A stretch of DNA of 64,000 nucleotides from Rheinheimera salexigens (GTDB lineage: Bacteria > Pseudomonadota > Gammaproteobacteria > Enterobacterales > Alteromonadaceae). Under the pieces are notes generated by a model. That model ran no database searches. It worked only from the letters and a program-made list of their open reading frames with translations, and was not told where the DNA came from. Below, piece by piece: positions 48,581 to 57,897 of this stretch. Position 1 is the stretch's first letter, and each line of letters opens with the position of its first letter. Where the stretch lies: NCBI RefSeq assembly GCF_001752395.1, contig NZ_MKEK01000001.1, positions 309,466 through 373,465 on the forward strand. The letters are read 5' to 3'. The translations under genes and the position numbers were made by a program.

Positions 48581-49671
48581 CAGCACTTCCTCAACAGTAA
48601 GCTGGCATTATTGCCGCCAAAGCCAAAAAAGTTTGCCATTACAATATCTTGTGATTTAAGTGCTACTTCTTCATGACTAAAAGGTAGGCTTGCTTCACTA
48701 GCATAAGGTAAAGCGGGAATAGTGCTCTCTTGTGCTGAAGCAAACAACAGCGCCAATTCACTTAAACCGCAGGCACCTAAGGTGTGGCCTAAATAGGGTT
48801 TCAACACCGCTAAAGGCGGAACTTTATCCGCAAATAGGCGTCTGATACCGTTTTGCTCAGCGGTGTCGTTAGCGGGAGTTGCGGTACCATGTAATTTAAG
48901 TAAAGCAAGATGAGCGGGGTTAACGCGACTTTGCTCTAACGCTAGCTGCATAACTTGAGCAATATGGCTGCCATCTTCTGAGGTAGTCGTAATATTGTAT
49001 GTGTCACAAGCACTATATCCTCCTAGCAACTCGGCAGTTGGGGTGTTATCTGGAAGTGTGCTCACTACCACAGTGGCATAGGCTTCGCCTAATATTAGGC
49101 CATCACGTTGCGGGTGAAACGGTCGGTATTGGCCACTACTGCTGGTTAATTCTAAGGTACTAAAGCCAGAACGAGTAATTTTACCCGGTGGCTCAAACGC
49201 TAATATTAACACATGGCGGTATAAGCCCGCTTGTAGCAGACGCTGGCCATAAAGCAGTGCATTAGCTGCGCTAGTACAGGCGGTATTGATAATACGTACG
49301 GCAGCAAAATCAAATTCAGCAGTAAGTTTATGCTTAAAGCTATCGAAAGAAGGCATCAAGGCATAGCTTAGCGGCTGACCTTGTTCTAACCGCTGTTCTA
49401 GCAGGCTGACATCTAGCGCTGTAGACGCAACGAGTAATAAGCATTCAGACGCGGCTAAGCCAGCTGCATCCAGCGTTGTTTGTAATAGCTGATGTAATCT
49501 TTCATGTAAGGCTAGATCCGCACCGGTTACCGCAAAATAGGGTAGTGACAATGCATCTTCAGCATAACTAGGTAAGGGCAGCTCACCTTTAGCGTATCGT
49601 GCAGCCGCTTGCGGTAGATCCGTCGCCAAAGCAGAACTCAAATGAAACTGGCTAAGATAAACGGCTGTCAT
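48580..49671 (-). CDS. Beta-ketoacyl-ACP synthase of the DAR locus
   Basis: A 363-residue FabF-like ketosynthase, shorter than the APE ones. The triad is present: Cys132 (NTACTSAANALL), His in KLHGTATPAND and His in KPYLGHTLGACG. Together with the ACP at 49668-49934 and the hotdog protein at 51980-52405 it probably makes the fatty acyl precursor for DarB (inference). It overlaps the ACP gene by 4 bases. Confidence 0.87.
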   Translation of the reverse strand: MTAVYLSQFHLSSALATDLPQAAARYAKGELPLPSYAEDALSLPYFAVTGADLALHERLHQLLQTTLDAAGLAASECLLLVASTALDVSLLEQRLEQGQPLSYALMPSFDSFKHKLTAEFDFAAVRIINTACTSAANALLYGQRLLQAGLYRHVLILAFEPPGKITRSGFSTLELTSSSGQYRPFHPQRDGLILGEAYATVVVSTLPDNTPTAELLGGYSACDTYNITTTSEDGSHIAQVMQLALEQSRVNPAHLALLKLHGTATPANDTAEQNGIRRLFADKVPPLAVLKPYLGHTLGACGLSELALLFASAQESTIPALPYASEASLPFSHEEVALKSQDIVMANFFGFGGNNASLLLRKC

Positions 49672-49934
49672 TTATTTGCCAAAATATAGTCAGCGATACT
49701 ATCAATATTATGCAGTACTTTACGGCCTTGGCTTGCGCCTTCTATGCGAACGCCATAGTGTTTTTGTACAGCTAAGCTAAGCTGTAAGGCATCTAGGCTA
49801 TCTAAATCGAGTCGACTAGTATTACCAAATAATACTTCATTATTACTAATATCTTGCGATTCCAGCTCATCTTCCTTGTCACACTCAAGTATAAGCAATT
49901 GTTTTAATTTTTCAGTTAATAAATTGCGGTCCAT
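49668..49934 (-). CDS. Acyl carrier protein of the DAR locus
   Basis: An 88-residue carrier protein with attachment Ser46 in RLDLDSLDALQL. It differs from the paired APE carriers and is placed between the ABC permease and the ketosynthase, suggesting a dedicated carrier for this arm of the pathway. Confidence 0.86.
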   Translation of the reverse strand: MDRNLLTEKLKQLLILECDKEDELESQDISNNEVLFGNTSRLDLDSLDALQLSLAVQKHYGVRIEGASQGRKVLHNIDSIADYILANK

Positions 49935-51103
49935 TTTATTCGACTCAGCTTAAATTGATAAATGAAGTACGCTAAAGTAAAACTACTTAGCGCAAATAAG
50001 GTTAGTTTTAAAGCGGCAGGGACAATGTCAGTAACACCACCGTGGCCCGTTAATAAAATAAGGCAACCATCCAATGCCCAACTCATTGGTGACAAGGCTG
50101 CTAGCTGTTGCATTGCTTCTGGCATAACTGACTTTGGCACCATAATACCGCCAATGGCAGCTAAAATAATATTACAGCCGCCACTTAGCATCAGAGCCTG
50201 CTCATTACTACGTACTAGGCTAGCAATTAAAAAGCCAAAACAGCTACTGCATAACGCTATGCTACAGGCCAAAACTAAGTATGCAAGTACACTACCATTT
50301 AACTGTAATGGCTCTAAACCTAACATGGGTAACAACCAGCGACTTACCGCAAGCAACACAGTAAACTGCAATAAATTAATGAAAAAATAGGGTAAGCATT
50401 TACCAACAGCTAGTGTGAGAGGGGGTAAATTGGCAGACTTTAATCGTAATAAAGTACCGCTTTGCTGCTCAGAAAGCAGTGTGTTTGCCATAGGAAGCAT
50501 AACGAAAAACATACCAAAAATTAACCAAGCCGGTACGCTATGCTGGCTAGCGCTAGCCTGATCAAAAACCTGACCGCCACGGCCTCTATCTTGCTCATCA
50601 AGGGTGCTATCGGTTTGCTGTCGTACAATCGCCAGTTGTTGGCTTAAGCTTTGTTGATCAGACAACATCTCATTGGCGGTTAAAAAAGCCTGTAAACGGG
50701 TTTGAGCCAAGCTTAAGGTAACCGCTGCTCGTATCTGCTGACGCAGTACAGGGGCGGTACTGGCTGGGAAAATAAGCTGGAGTTGGGGTAATGAGGCTGT
50801 CGTTTCTTGTTCTAGTAACGCACTAAACTCAGTACTAGTAATAACCGTTATCGTCTCTTCGCCGCTTTGAGGTACCAACATGACTTGCTCAGCCAATGCG
50901 GCGGCAAAAAAACGACTATTAGTGTCATCAGAGTGTTGAATCAGCTGCAAGCTAGCTGACGCGGGCTCGCCAGAATTAAGATCGGATAAGGCAAACGACA
51001 TCAATAGCACAAACGTTAGCGGCATTAAAAAGAGCACGGCTAAAGCATGCAGATCTCGGTAGAGTATACGCCACTCTTTACTCAATAATGCCCACAACCT
51101 CAT
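49916..51103 (-). CDS. ABC-2 type transporter permease
   Basis: A 395-residue membrane protein with one N-terminal helix (LAVLFLMPLTFVLLMSFAL), a large extracytoplasmic domain (about 45-215) and five helices toward the C-terminus. This is the ABC-2/YhhJ-like exporter layout. Its ATPase gene overlaps the start by 4 bases. Probably it exports the pigment or a precursor (inference from cluster context). Confidence 0.88.
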   Translation of the reverse strand: MRLWALLSKEWRILYRDLHALAVLFLMPLTFVLLMSFALSDLNSGEPASASLQLIQHSDDTNSRFFAAALAEQVMLVPQSGEETITVITSTEFSALLEQETTASLPQLQLIFPASTAPVLRQQIRAAVTLSLAQTRLQAFLTANEMLSDQQSLSQQLAIVRQQTDSTLDEQDRGRGGQVFDQASASQHSVPAWLIFGMFFVMLPMANTLLSEQQSGTLLRLKSANLPPLTLAVGKCLPYFFINLLQFTVLLAVSRWLLPMLGLEPLQLNGSVLAYLVLACSIALCSSCFGFLIASLVRSNEQALMLSGGCNIILAAIGGIMVPKSVMPEAMQQLAALSPMSWALDGCLILLTGHGGVTDIVPAALKLTLFALSSFTLAYFIYQFKLSRIKWTAIY

Positions 51104-51987
51104 AGCTGGCCCCCAGTGACATGCAAATACAGTTGCTCCAACGAAGGTTTGCCGTAGCGTATTAAGTCAGGTTGCACAGGCTGGGCTGTAATAAACTGGT
51201 TTAAGCTTTGCCATTGGTCTGCACTCGACAGGTCTATAATACTGCCTCGGGCTATCGGTTGTGCGGTTAATGCCAAGTTTGCCAGTAACTCTAACCAGCC
51301 ACTGGGTTCTTGCTGTGGCCATTGCACCATTAATTGCCAACTCTCTGAACCAAATTGGCTAAGTGGAACGTCTAGTAAGAGCTTGCCTTGTTGCATCACT
51401 AGTATGCGACTAGCGATTTGCTCAATTTCTTGAAGATAATGGCTAGTGTAAAGTAACGTTTTGCCAGCAGCTGCTAGCTGCTTAACCGCGGTAAGTAATT
51501 GCTGACGCGATTGGGCATCAACACCCACTGTTGCTTCATCGAAAAGATATACCTCTGCTGGCTGTAAGATACCAATAGCAAAGTTCAGCCGTCGCTGCCA
51601 GCCACCAGATAAGGTTGCAGCACGTTGCTTTAATCTGGCGTTTAAGTTGCAAGCATCAATTACAGTTTGCAATTGCTGCTGTCGTTGTCTGCCTTGAAGT
51701 TGGTATATATCGGCAAAGAAAGTGAGGTTTTCAATAATGCTAAGTTGACTATAAAATGCTAAATGTTGCGGCACCAAACCAACGCGCATATCCGCTTGTT
51801 GCCAAATTAACTGGCCACTTACGGGCTGGGTCAGCCCGCTTAACAATGAAAATAATGTGGTTTTACCTGCACCATTGGCACCTAATAACCCTACTATATC
51901 TCCTGCTTGTAGTAACAAGTCTATCCCAGCCAAAGCATCTATATCGGCTCCTGGGTAGCGATAGCACACAGCTGATAATTTAAGCAT
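51100..51987 (-). CDS. ABC transporter ATP-binding protein
   Basis: A 295-residue ATPase with Walker A GANGAGKTTLFS, Q-loop VGLVPQHLAFY, signature TLSGGWQRRLN, Walker B VYLFDEATVGVD and switch His in YTSHYLQE. It pairs with the ABC-2 permease encoded next. It overlaps the hotdog gene by 8 bases. Confidence 0.92.
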   Translation of the reverse strand: MLKLSAVCYRYPGADIDALAGIDLLLQAGDIVGLLGANGAGKTTLFSLLSGLTQPVSGQLIWQQADMRVGLVPQHLAFYSQLSIIENLTFFADIYQLQGRQRQQQLQTVIDACNLNARLKQRAATLSGGWQRRLNFAIGILQPAEVYLFDEATVGVDAQSRQQLLTAVKQLAAAGKTLLYTSHYLQEIEQIASRILVMQQGKLLLDVPLSQFGSESWQLMVQWPQQEPSGWLELLANLALTAQPIARGSIIDLSSADQWQSLNQFITAQPVQPDLIRYGKPSLEQLYLHVTGGQL

Positions 51988-52405
51988 GTTCTATTACCAT
52001 CAATAAGTTACCGCTAAGCAAAACTTCATCTTGGCTTATCTCAAATTGATACTGGGCACCTAACCCATTGTTATTTAGTAATTCGCAGCGAACGATTACA
52101 GGCTTAGCTTCAGCAACAGTCTGGTATATTTTTAAGCGCTGTACTTTTACCACATAGGCCCGTTTAGCTTGCTTTGACTGACTTGCGCCATGTACCCCAC
52201 AAAGTTGCGCGGCAGCTTCATAGAGTAAGTAGCTTGGACAATCTGGGCCATATAAAGCCAGGCAATCAGCTGTTGTTGCACCAACAATACGCGTCGGCTC
52301 AATTTGACTAACAGAGTCTAGCCAAAGTGCAGTACCTCTATGCGGTAATAGTTGTTTTAAAGCAGCGCGATTCAAAGGATTAATGTGCCTGGAAATTAAA
52401 AGCAA
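51980..52405 (-). CDS. Hotdog-fold dehydratase-like protein (ApeP family)
   Basis: A 141-residue protein with LLPHRGTALWLDSVSQIEP and YLLYEAAAQLCGVHGA, resembling ApeP at 30223-30675. A TTG start is the only fitting one in frame, which is unusual and may mean low expression. It is first in the five-gene operon feeding the DAR arm and could dehydrate a 3-hydroxyacyl-ACP. Confidence 0.8.
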   Translation of the reverse strand: MLLISRHINPLNRAALKQLLPHRGTALWLDSVSQIEPTRIVGATTADCLALYGPDCPSYLLYEAAAQLCGVHGASQSKQAKRAYVVKVQRLKIYQTVAEAKPVIVRCELLNNNGLGAQYQFEISQDEVLLSGNLLMVIEHA

Positions 52406-52457
52406 GAAGTCTACCCCAGCGACAAAGCATTGTCACGGCAGATCTTAATAGCCAAGG

Positions 52458-52488
52458 TGTGACAGTCGCTCAGATTCACAGGTATACT
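52458..52488 (+). promoter_or_regulatory. Probable promoter of the phosphopantetheinyl transferase gene
   Basis: -35 GTGACA (52459-52464), 18-base spacer, -10 TATACT (52483-52488), about 40 bases before the start codon. Confidence 0.5.
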
Positions 52489-52527
52489 GGCAAACATTAG
52501 CACAGCTAGAGAAACTAGGGCTAAAAT

Positions 52528-53106
52528 ATGATTTTGCTAAGCTACAGGTTGCAATTATTGTCGTTACAACAATGTCGCCAACATCTCACTAATAAAGAAT
52601 GGCAATATGCGCAAACATTAAGCCAAAAACGTCAGCTCCAGTTTTGTAATGGTCGCGCCCTGACTCGTCAATTACTGCAACAACATTTTTGTTACAGTGT
52701 TGCTAGCGTCGCGATAGAATTACCCTCAGATAAAGCACCGGCATTAACGGTTTGTCATCAGCCTTGGCATCTCTCTATTAGCCACTCAGGCCAAGTAGTT
52801 GCAGTGGCTGTAAGCAAAAAAAGTCGCTTAGGTTTAGATGTTGAAAAAATAAAATCACGGAATATTGCAGAGTTTAGTGCCGAATATGCAGCATTAACCA
52901 ATGCGGATAATTTAACGGCTTTTTATCGATGCTGGACTGCAGCAGAAGCTTACAGTAAGTATAGTGCTGAGCCTTTGTTAAGTGTTTTACAGCAGCCCTT
53001 AGCAAAAGAAGTACAGTATAAGCACTTGTTATTATCTGGTTATATGCTTTGCTTATGCAGTAAGCAAAACAATGTTCAATATTTAATCTACGAGGATAAT
53101 ATATGA
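52528..53106 (+). CDS. 4'-phosphopantetheinyl transferase (Sfp type)
   Basis: A 192-residue enzyme that converts apo-ACPs to holo form. It has the family motifs LSISHSGQVVAVAVS, GLDVEKIKSRN and FYRCWTAAEAYSKY (W-T-x-x-E-A-x-x-K). Length and motifs match short Sfp/AcpT-like forms. Its position beside the pigment genes suggests it serves the three ACPs there. Confidence 0.9.
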   Translation: MILLSYRLQLLSLQQCRQHLTNKEWQYAQTLSQKRQLQFCNGRALTRQLLQQHFCYSVASVAIELPSDKAPALTVCHQPWHLSISHSGQVVAVAVSKKSRLGLDVEKIKSRNIAEFSAEYAALTNADNLTAFYRCWTAAEAYSKYSAEPLLSVLQQPLAKEVQYKHLLLSGYMLCLCSKQNNVQYLIYEDNI

Positions 53107-53348
53107 GTTTTCTATGGTTTTTAATAATAGGTGCTATAGCTGGCTGGTTAGCTGGGTTGATTATGAAAGGCAGCGGTTTTGGTCTTTTGATCAATATCGT
53201 CGTCGGGATTATAGGCGCTTTACTTGGTGGCTTTATATTTGGTTTATTAGGCTTAGGGTCTTATGGCTTAATTGGCTCTTTAGTCACGGCAACCGTGGGC
53301 GCTGTGGTGTTGTTATTCTTAATTGGTTTAATCAAAAAGAATGGCTAA
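53103..53348 (+). CDS. GlsB/YeaQ/YmgE family stress membrane protein
   Basis: An 81-residue membrane protein with three glycine-rich helices (LWFLIIGAIAGWLAGLIMKG, NIVVGIIGALLGGFIFGLLG, SLVTATVGAVVLLFLIGLIKK). Family members are transglycosylase-associated, stress-induced proteins of unclear function. It overlaps the transferase gene by 4 bases and has GAGGAT upstream. Confidence 0.9.
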   Translation: MSFLWFLIIGAIAGWLAGLIMKGSGFGLLINIVVGIIGALLGGFIFGLLGLGSYGLIGSLVTATVGAVVLLFLIGLIKKNG

Positions 53349-53373
53349 TTAACTCTGATTGATTTCTGATTGA

Positions 53374-53616
53374 TTAAAATAAATCTAACGATTCACCGTT
53401 TTGCGGTGAGTCATTTTCTTTTTTTTGTTTGACCTGAATACGCTGCCGACGTTGCGCTAGCAACTTTAAAATTCGGGCCTGCTCTGCAACCGGTTTATCA
53501 TGCCAGTTAAAACGTTCATCTCGCGAGCGTAAACAGCCGATGCAATAGCCTCTGTTATTGCTTTGGCAGACACCAATACACGGATTGGGTAAGTCAAATA
53601 GTTCTAGCTGAGACAC
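53374..53616 (-). CDS. DUF1289 domain protein
   Basis: An 80-residue small cytoplasmic protein with the DUF1289 signature PCIGVCQSNNRGYCIGCLRS (four cysteines that probably bind a metal), then WHDKPVAEQARILKLLAQRR. Function unknown. Confidence 0.88.
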   Translation of the reverse strand: MSQLELFDLPNPCIGVCQSNNRGYCIGCLRSRDERFNWHDKPVAEQARILKLLAQRRQRIQVKQKKENDSPQNGESLDLF

Positions 53617-53795
53617 TACAAGCCCTCCTCGATAGCAATAACAGATAGCTCAAGTGTAAGCTGCGACCTTGCTAACTAGCAAATATGACATTTATCAATA
53701 TACCAAAATTAAAAGGCCAGATTATAAAAAAACAGTTGACTTAAGACTGATAGACGGCTATTTCTATAGGTAGGTCAGTTGGCGAATGTATTAAA

Positions 53796-53823
53796 TTGCT
53801 GACTTAAGACAACGAATTTTAAT
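53796..53823 (+). promoter_or_regulatory. Possible ilv operon promoter
   Basis: TTGCTG (53796-53801), 16-base spacer, TTTAAT (53818-53823) is the best -35/-10 pair before the leader peptide. It overlaps one copy of an 11-base repeat (TGACTTAAGAC). Confidence 0.35.
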
Positions 53824-53865
53824 TTATAACCTAATTTATAACAGAAAAGTTATTAAGAGCAATTT

Positions 53866-53958
53866 ATGCGTATAGCTAGTTTTCTAAATATTATTATCCT
53901 CATTAGCGTGGTGATTATTAGTCGCCGCGGGGGCGCGTATTTGGAAAAAATAAACTAG
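53866..53958 (+). CDS. ilvL: ilv operon leader peptide (attenuator peptide)
   Basis: A 30-codon ORF just upstream of a G/C-rich terminator before ilvG. Eight of its codons are Ile, three Leu and two Val, with a dense run NIIILISVVIIS in the middle. This is the composition expected of the IlvL leader, where stalling at Ile, Leu or Val codons prevents termination. It ends with TAG 17 bases before the terminator stem. No strong ribosome-binding site beyond AAGAG is visible. Confidence 0.9.
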   Translation: MRIASFLNIIILISVVIISRRGGAYLEKIN

Positions 53959-53974
53959 CTTACATTGCTTTTCC

Positions 53975-54009
53975 AAAAACCCCCGCTTCGCAAGAATCGG
54001 GGGTTTTTT
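53975..54009 (+). terminator. ilv attenuator terminator
   Basis: AAAAACCCCCG and CGGGGGTTTTT form an 11-bp stem with a 12-base loop and end in a T-run. The GCGGGGG at 53927-53933, inside the leader ORF, is complementary to CCCCCGC at 53980-53986 and could form the antiterminator. Confidence 0.9.
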
Positions 54010-54057
54010 CGTTTAAGGCTTACAACAAACAAATTTAACGGTACATGAGGATAGAAA

Positions 54058-55713
54058 ATGACAGGCGCAGAAATAGTGGTTCAAGTACTGCAGCAGCACG
54101 GCGTTGAAACCATTTTTGGCTATCCCGGTGGCGCCATTATGCCAATTTACGATGCGTTGTATCAAAGCCAACTGAAGCATTATTTATGTCGGCATGAACA
54201 AGGTGCAGCTTTCTCTGCCGTCGGCTATGCCCGAGCTTCAGGCAAAGTAGGCGTGTGCATGGCCACTTCAGGCCCTGGTGCAACCAACATCATAACCTCT
54301 CTTGCCGATGCCTTGTTAGATTCTGTTCCTGTAGTTGCTATCACTGGCCAAGTATCGCAAACCGTAATGGGCACTGATGCCTTTCAAGAAATTGACGTTT
54401 TAGGCTTAAGCTTAGCCGTGACCAAGCACAGCTTTATGGTGCGCCATGTTGATGAATTAGCCGACATCTTGCAGCAAGCCTTTGTTTTAGCTAGTTCTGG
54501 CCGGCCGGGACCGGTGTTAGTTGATATTCCTAAAGATGTGCAACTGGCTGCTGCTAGCGCTGCCGAGCTACCTGCTATAGCAGCAACCAGCAATAATGAG
54601 ATAGCCACTTCTTTAGCTAATGCTGCTAAAGCGCGCGAGTTAATAGCACAAGCAAAACGGCCCATGGCTTATATCGGCGGTGGCGTGCATATGGCCGATG
54701 CCATGGCGGAATTACAACAGTTTTTGCAAGCTAACCCTATGCCCTCGGTAACGACGTTAAAAGCCATGGGTTCAGTAGCCAAAGATAACCGCTATTATTT
54801 AGGTATGTTGGGTATGCATGGCACCCAAGCAGCTAATTTAGCCGTACAACAATGTGATTTATTAATCTGTTTAGGTGCCCGATTTGATGACAGGGTGACT
54901 GGCAATTTAGACAAATTTGCTGCCGGCGCTAAGGTGATCCATGTTGACATCGACCCGGCTGAAATCAATAAAGTTCGCTTTGCTGATGCCGCATTATTAG
55001 GCGACATGAAGCAAATATTACCGGCAATCAGCAGCGAAACAGACTGTAAAGAGTGGTTAAGCCATTGCTTAGCATTAAAACAACAATTTGGCTGGCGCTA
55101 TGATCATCCGGGTGAGCGTATTTATGCCCCGTTATTATTAAAGCAATTAAGCGAGCGGATGCCGGACAACACGGTAGTCAGTTGTGATGTGGGCCAGCAC
55201 CAAATGTGGGTGGCGCAGCATATGCGCTTTAACAGTCCGCGGAATCATTTATCCAGTGGTGGTTTAGGCACGATGGGATTTGGTTTACCAGCGGCCATTG
55301 GCGCTAAACTAGCCCGGCCCACTGATACGGTGATCACGGTGTCGGGTGATGGTTCATTTATGATGAACGTGCAAGAGTTAGCCACTATTAAACGTTTTCG
55401 TTTACCGGTCAAAATCGTCATTATTGATAATCAACGCTTAGGTATGGTTAAGCAATGGCAGCAACTATTTTTTAATGAGCGCTACAGCGAAACTGACTTG
55501 TCCGATAATCCTGACTTTGTGGCCTTAGCGGCGGCGTTCGCTATCCCGGGCCATCGTATCAGCCGTAAAGAAGAAGTCGCAGATGCATTAGAAGCCATGT
55601 TTACGTGGCCTGGGGCTTATTTACTGCATGTATCAATAGATGAACAAGATAACGTTTGGCCTTTAGTACCACCTGGGGCTGGCAATGAAAGTATGTTAAT
55701 GGAGGCAAACTAA
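54058..55713 (+). CDS. ilvG: Acetolactate synthase II large subunit
   Basis: IlvG is the ThDP enzyme that makes acetolactate or acetohydroxybutyrate, the first step of Val, Leu and Ile synthesis. Its 551 residues have the ThDP glutamate region ([19 protein letters not shown]), [15 protein letters not shown], the FAD-binding middle and the C-terminal [18 protein letters not shown]. The frame is intact, unlike in E. coli K-12. Its stop overlaps the ilvM start. Confidence 0.96.
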   Translation: MTGAEIVVQVLQQHGVETIFGYPGGAIMPIYDALYQSQLKHYLCRHEQGAAFSAVGYARASGKVGVCMATSGPGATNIITSLADALLDSVPVVAITGQVSQTVMGTDAFQEIDVLGLSLAVTKHSFMVRHVDELADILQQAFVLASSGRPGPVLVDIPKDVQLAAASAAELPAIAATSNNEIATSLANAAKARELIAQAKRPMAYIGGGVHMADAMAELQQFLQANPMPSVTTLKAMGSVAKDNRYYLGMLGMHGTQAANLAVQQCDLLICLGARFDDRVTGNLDKFAAGAKVIHVDIDPAEINKVRFADAALLGDMKQILPAISSETDCKEWLSHCLALKQQFGWRYDHPGERIYAPLLLKQLSERMPDNTVVSCDVGQHQMWVAQHMRFNSPRNHLSSGGLGTMGFGLPAAIGAKLARPTDTVITVSGDGSFMMNVQELATIKRFRLPVKIVIIDNQRLGMVKQWQQLFFNERYSETDLSDNPDFVALAAAFAIPGHRISRKEEVADALEAMFTWPGAYLLHVSIDEQDNVWPLVPPGAGNESMLMEAN

Positions 55714-55967
55714 TGCAACATGTAATAACCATCACTGCGACAAATACGCCGACTGTTATCGAACGTTTATTACAGGTAACCCGTTATCGCGGCTATCAAC
55801 TGCTAGGCTTAGAGTTTAACGCTGTAGCGAATAGTCTGGGCCTAGAGATAACCTTAACAGTGAGTAGCGAAAAGCCCATCCAGTTGCTGACTAATCAGCT
55901 AAATAAATTACATGATATTCAACAATTACAATTAGCTGGTGCAACCTTAGCTGTGTTGCAGGCTTAA
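55713..55967 (+). CDS. ilvM: Acetolactate synthase II small subunit
   Basis: An 84-residue ACT-like regulatory subunit (E. coli IlvM 87). The ACT fold starts ITATNTPTVIERLLQVTRYR. It overlaps ilvG by one base and precedes ilvD by 37 bases; no ilvE lies between them. Confidence 0.9.
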   Translation: MQHVITITATNTPTVIERLLQVTRYRGYQLLGLEFNAVANSLGLEITLTVSSEKPIQLLTNQLNKLHDIQQLQLAGATLAVLQA

Positions 55968-56004
55968 TTTTTTAGCTTAAATTTTATTACGGAGTGTCAC
56001 CGCT

Positions 56005-57870
56005 ATGCCAAAACTACGATCCGCCACTGTTACTGAAGGCCGCAATATGGCAGGTGCTCGTGCGCTCTGGCGTGCTACAGGTGTTAAAGATACCGATTTT
56101 GGTAAACCCATTATTGCGGTTGTTAACTCATTTTGTGAATTTGTTCCTGGTCATGTTCATTTGCGCGATCTAGGAAAATTAGTTGCCGCCAGCATTGAAG
56201 AAGCTGGCGGTATTGCTAAAGAGTTTAATACCATTGCAGTAGATGACGGTATTGCGATGGGCCACGGCGGCATGCTGTATAGCCTGCCATCGCGCGAGTT
56301 AATTGCCGACTCGGTAGAGTATATGATCAATGCGCACTGCGCCGATGCCATCGTGTGTATTTCGAACTGCGATAAAATAACTCCAGGTATGTTAATGGCA
56401 GCATTACGCTTAAATGTGCCAGCTATTTTTATTTCTGGTGGCCCAATGGAAGCGGGTAAAACCAAATTATCTGACCAAATTATCAAATTAGATTTAGTGG
56501 ATGCTATGGTATCAGGCGCTGATCCTACGGTGTCAGATGAAGACAGCGACGCAATAGAGAAAAGTGCTTGCCCAACCTGCGGCAGTTGTTCCGGTATGTT
56601 TACCGCCAACTCAATGAACTGCTTAATTGAAGCTTTAGGCTTAGCCCAACCGGGTAATGGCTCTTTGTTAGCGACTCATGCCGATCGTAAAGAATTATTT
56701 GTTCAGGCCGGTTTTCGGATTATGGAGTTATGTAATCGTTGGTATAAACAAGATGATGCCAGCGCTTTACCGCGTAATATTGCCAATAAAACTGCGTTTG
56801 AAAACGCCATGATGTTAGATATTGCCATGGGCGGGTCCACCAATACCGTGCTGCATTTATTAGCAGCGGCGATAGAAGGTGAAGTGGATTTTACCATGGA
56901 CGATATCGACCGCTTATCTCGCATAGTGCCGCATCTGTGTAAAGTGGCGCCTTCAACACCTAAATATCATATGGAAGACGTACATCGCGCCGGTGGTGTA
57001 ATGGCCATATTAGCCGAGCTTAATCGTGCTGGCTTATTGAATGCCAATACGCCGCATGTCTCGGGTACAAATTTAGCGGCTGTACTGGCCGAGTGGGATA
57101 TCGCTTCTACCGGTACCGATGCCGCTAAGCAAATGTATCTTGCCGGTCCTGCCGGTATTCGTACCACTAAAGCGTTTTCGCAAAGCTGCCGTTATCCCAG
57201 CTTAGATGATGATCGTGCAGAAGGCTGTATTCGCAGTCAACAACATGCTTATTCGCAAGATGGTGGTTTAGCGGTGTTATTTGGCAACATTGCCCCTCAA
57301 GGCTGTATTGTAAAAACCGCAGGTGTTGAGCCAGAAAACCTAGTATTTACCGGTCGTGCGCGTATTTTTGAAAGCCAAGATGATGCTGTCAGCGCAATTT
57401 TAGCCAAACAAGTCATTGCGGGTGATGCGGTAATTATTCGTTACGAAGGCCCTAAAGGTGGCCCGGGTATGCAAGAAATGCTGTATCCAACCAGCTACTT
57501 AAAATCGATGGGTTTAGGCAAAGCCTGTGCCTTAATTACCGATGGTCGATTTTCTGGGGGGACGTCAGGCTTATCAATTGGCCATGTATCACCAGAAGCG
57601 GCTAGTGGTGGTGCCATCGCGCTTGTTGAAGAAGGCGATACTATTGAGATTGATATTCCGCAGCGAAAAATTGCTATCGCTGTTAGCGATCAGATACTGG
57701 CTGAGCGGCGTAAGGCTATGGAAGCTAAGGGCAAACAAGCATGGAAGCCAGAGAATAGACAACGGCCGGTGAGTAACGCTTTAAAAGCTTATGCTTTGCT
57801 GGCAAGTAGTGCAGATAAAGGTGCGGTACGTGATATTGCAAAATTAGAACAATTAACCAACAGTCGCTAG
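56005..57870 (+). CDS. ilvD: Dihydroxy-acid dehydratase
   Basis: IlvD dehydrates dihydroxy-acids to the 2-keto acids of valine and isoleucine. Length is 621 residues (E. coli 616). The iron-sulfur ligands are visible in SNCDKITPG and [17 protein letters not shown], and the conserved [20 protein letters not shown] lies near the C-terminus. It is third in the operon. Confidence 0.97.
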   Translation: MPKLRSATVTEGRNMAGARALWRATGVKDTDFGKPIIAVVNSFCEFVPGHVHLRDLGKLVAASIEEAGGIAKEFNTIAVDDGIAMGHGGMLYSLPSRELIADSVEYMINAHCADAIVCISNCDKITPGMLMAALRLNVPAIFISGGPMEAGKTKLSDQIIKLDLVDAMVSGADPTVSDEDSDAIEKSACPTCGSCSGMFTANSMNCLIEALGLAQPGNGSLLATHADRKELFVQAGFRIMELCNRWYKQDDASALPRNIANKTAFENAMMLDIAMGGSTNTVLHLLAAAIEGEVDFTMDDIDRLSRIVPHLCKVAPSTPKYHMEDVHRAGGVMAILAELNRAGLLNANTPHVSGTNLAAVLAEWDIASTGTDAAKQMYLAGPAGIRTTKAFSQSCRYPSLDDDRAEGCIRSQQHAYSQDGGLAVLFGNIAPQGCIVKTAGVEPENLVFTGRARIFESQDDAVSAILAKQVIAGDAVIIRYEGPKGGPGMQEMLYPTSYLKSMGLGKACALITDGRFSGGTSGLSIGHVSPEAASGGAIALVEEGDTIEIDIPQRKIAIAVSDQILAERRKAMEAKGKQAWKPENRQRPVSNALKAYALLASSADKGAVRDIAKLEQLTNSR

Positions 57871-57897
57871 TAATTAAAGACCAGCAGTGGAGTAACA

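Noticed and set aside
49962..50390. Plus-strand 142-codon ORF inside the ABC permease gene
   Set aside because: Mirrors hydrophobic codons of the permease; no start signal.
53114..53362. Alternative frame over the GlsB/YeaQ gene
   Set aside because: The overlapping frame encodes the clear glycine-rich membrane protein; this one is Trp/Arg-rich nonsense.
56157..56609. Minus-strand 150-codon ORF inside ilvD
   Set aside because: Antisense to the iron-sulfur region of ilvD and unlike any known protein.
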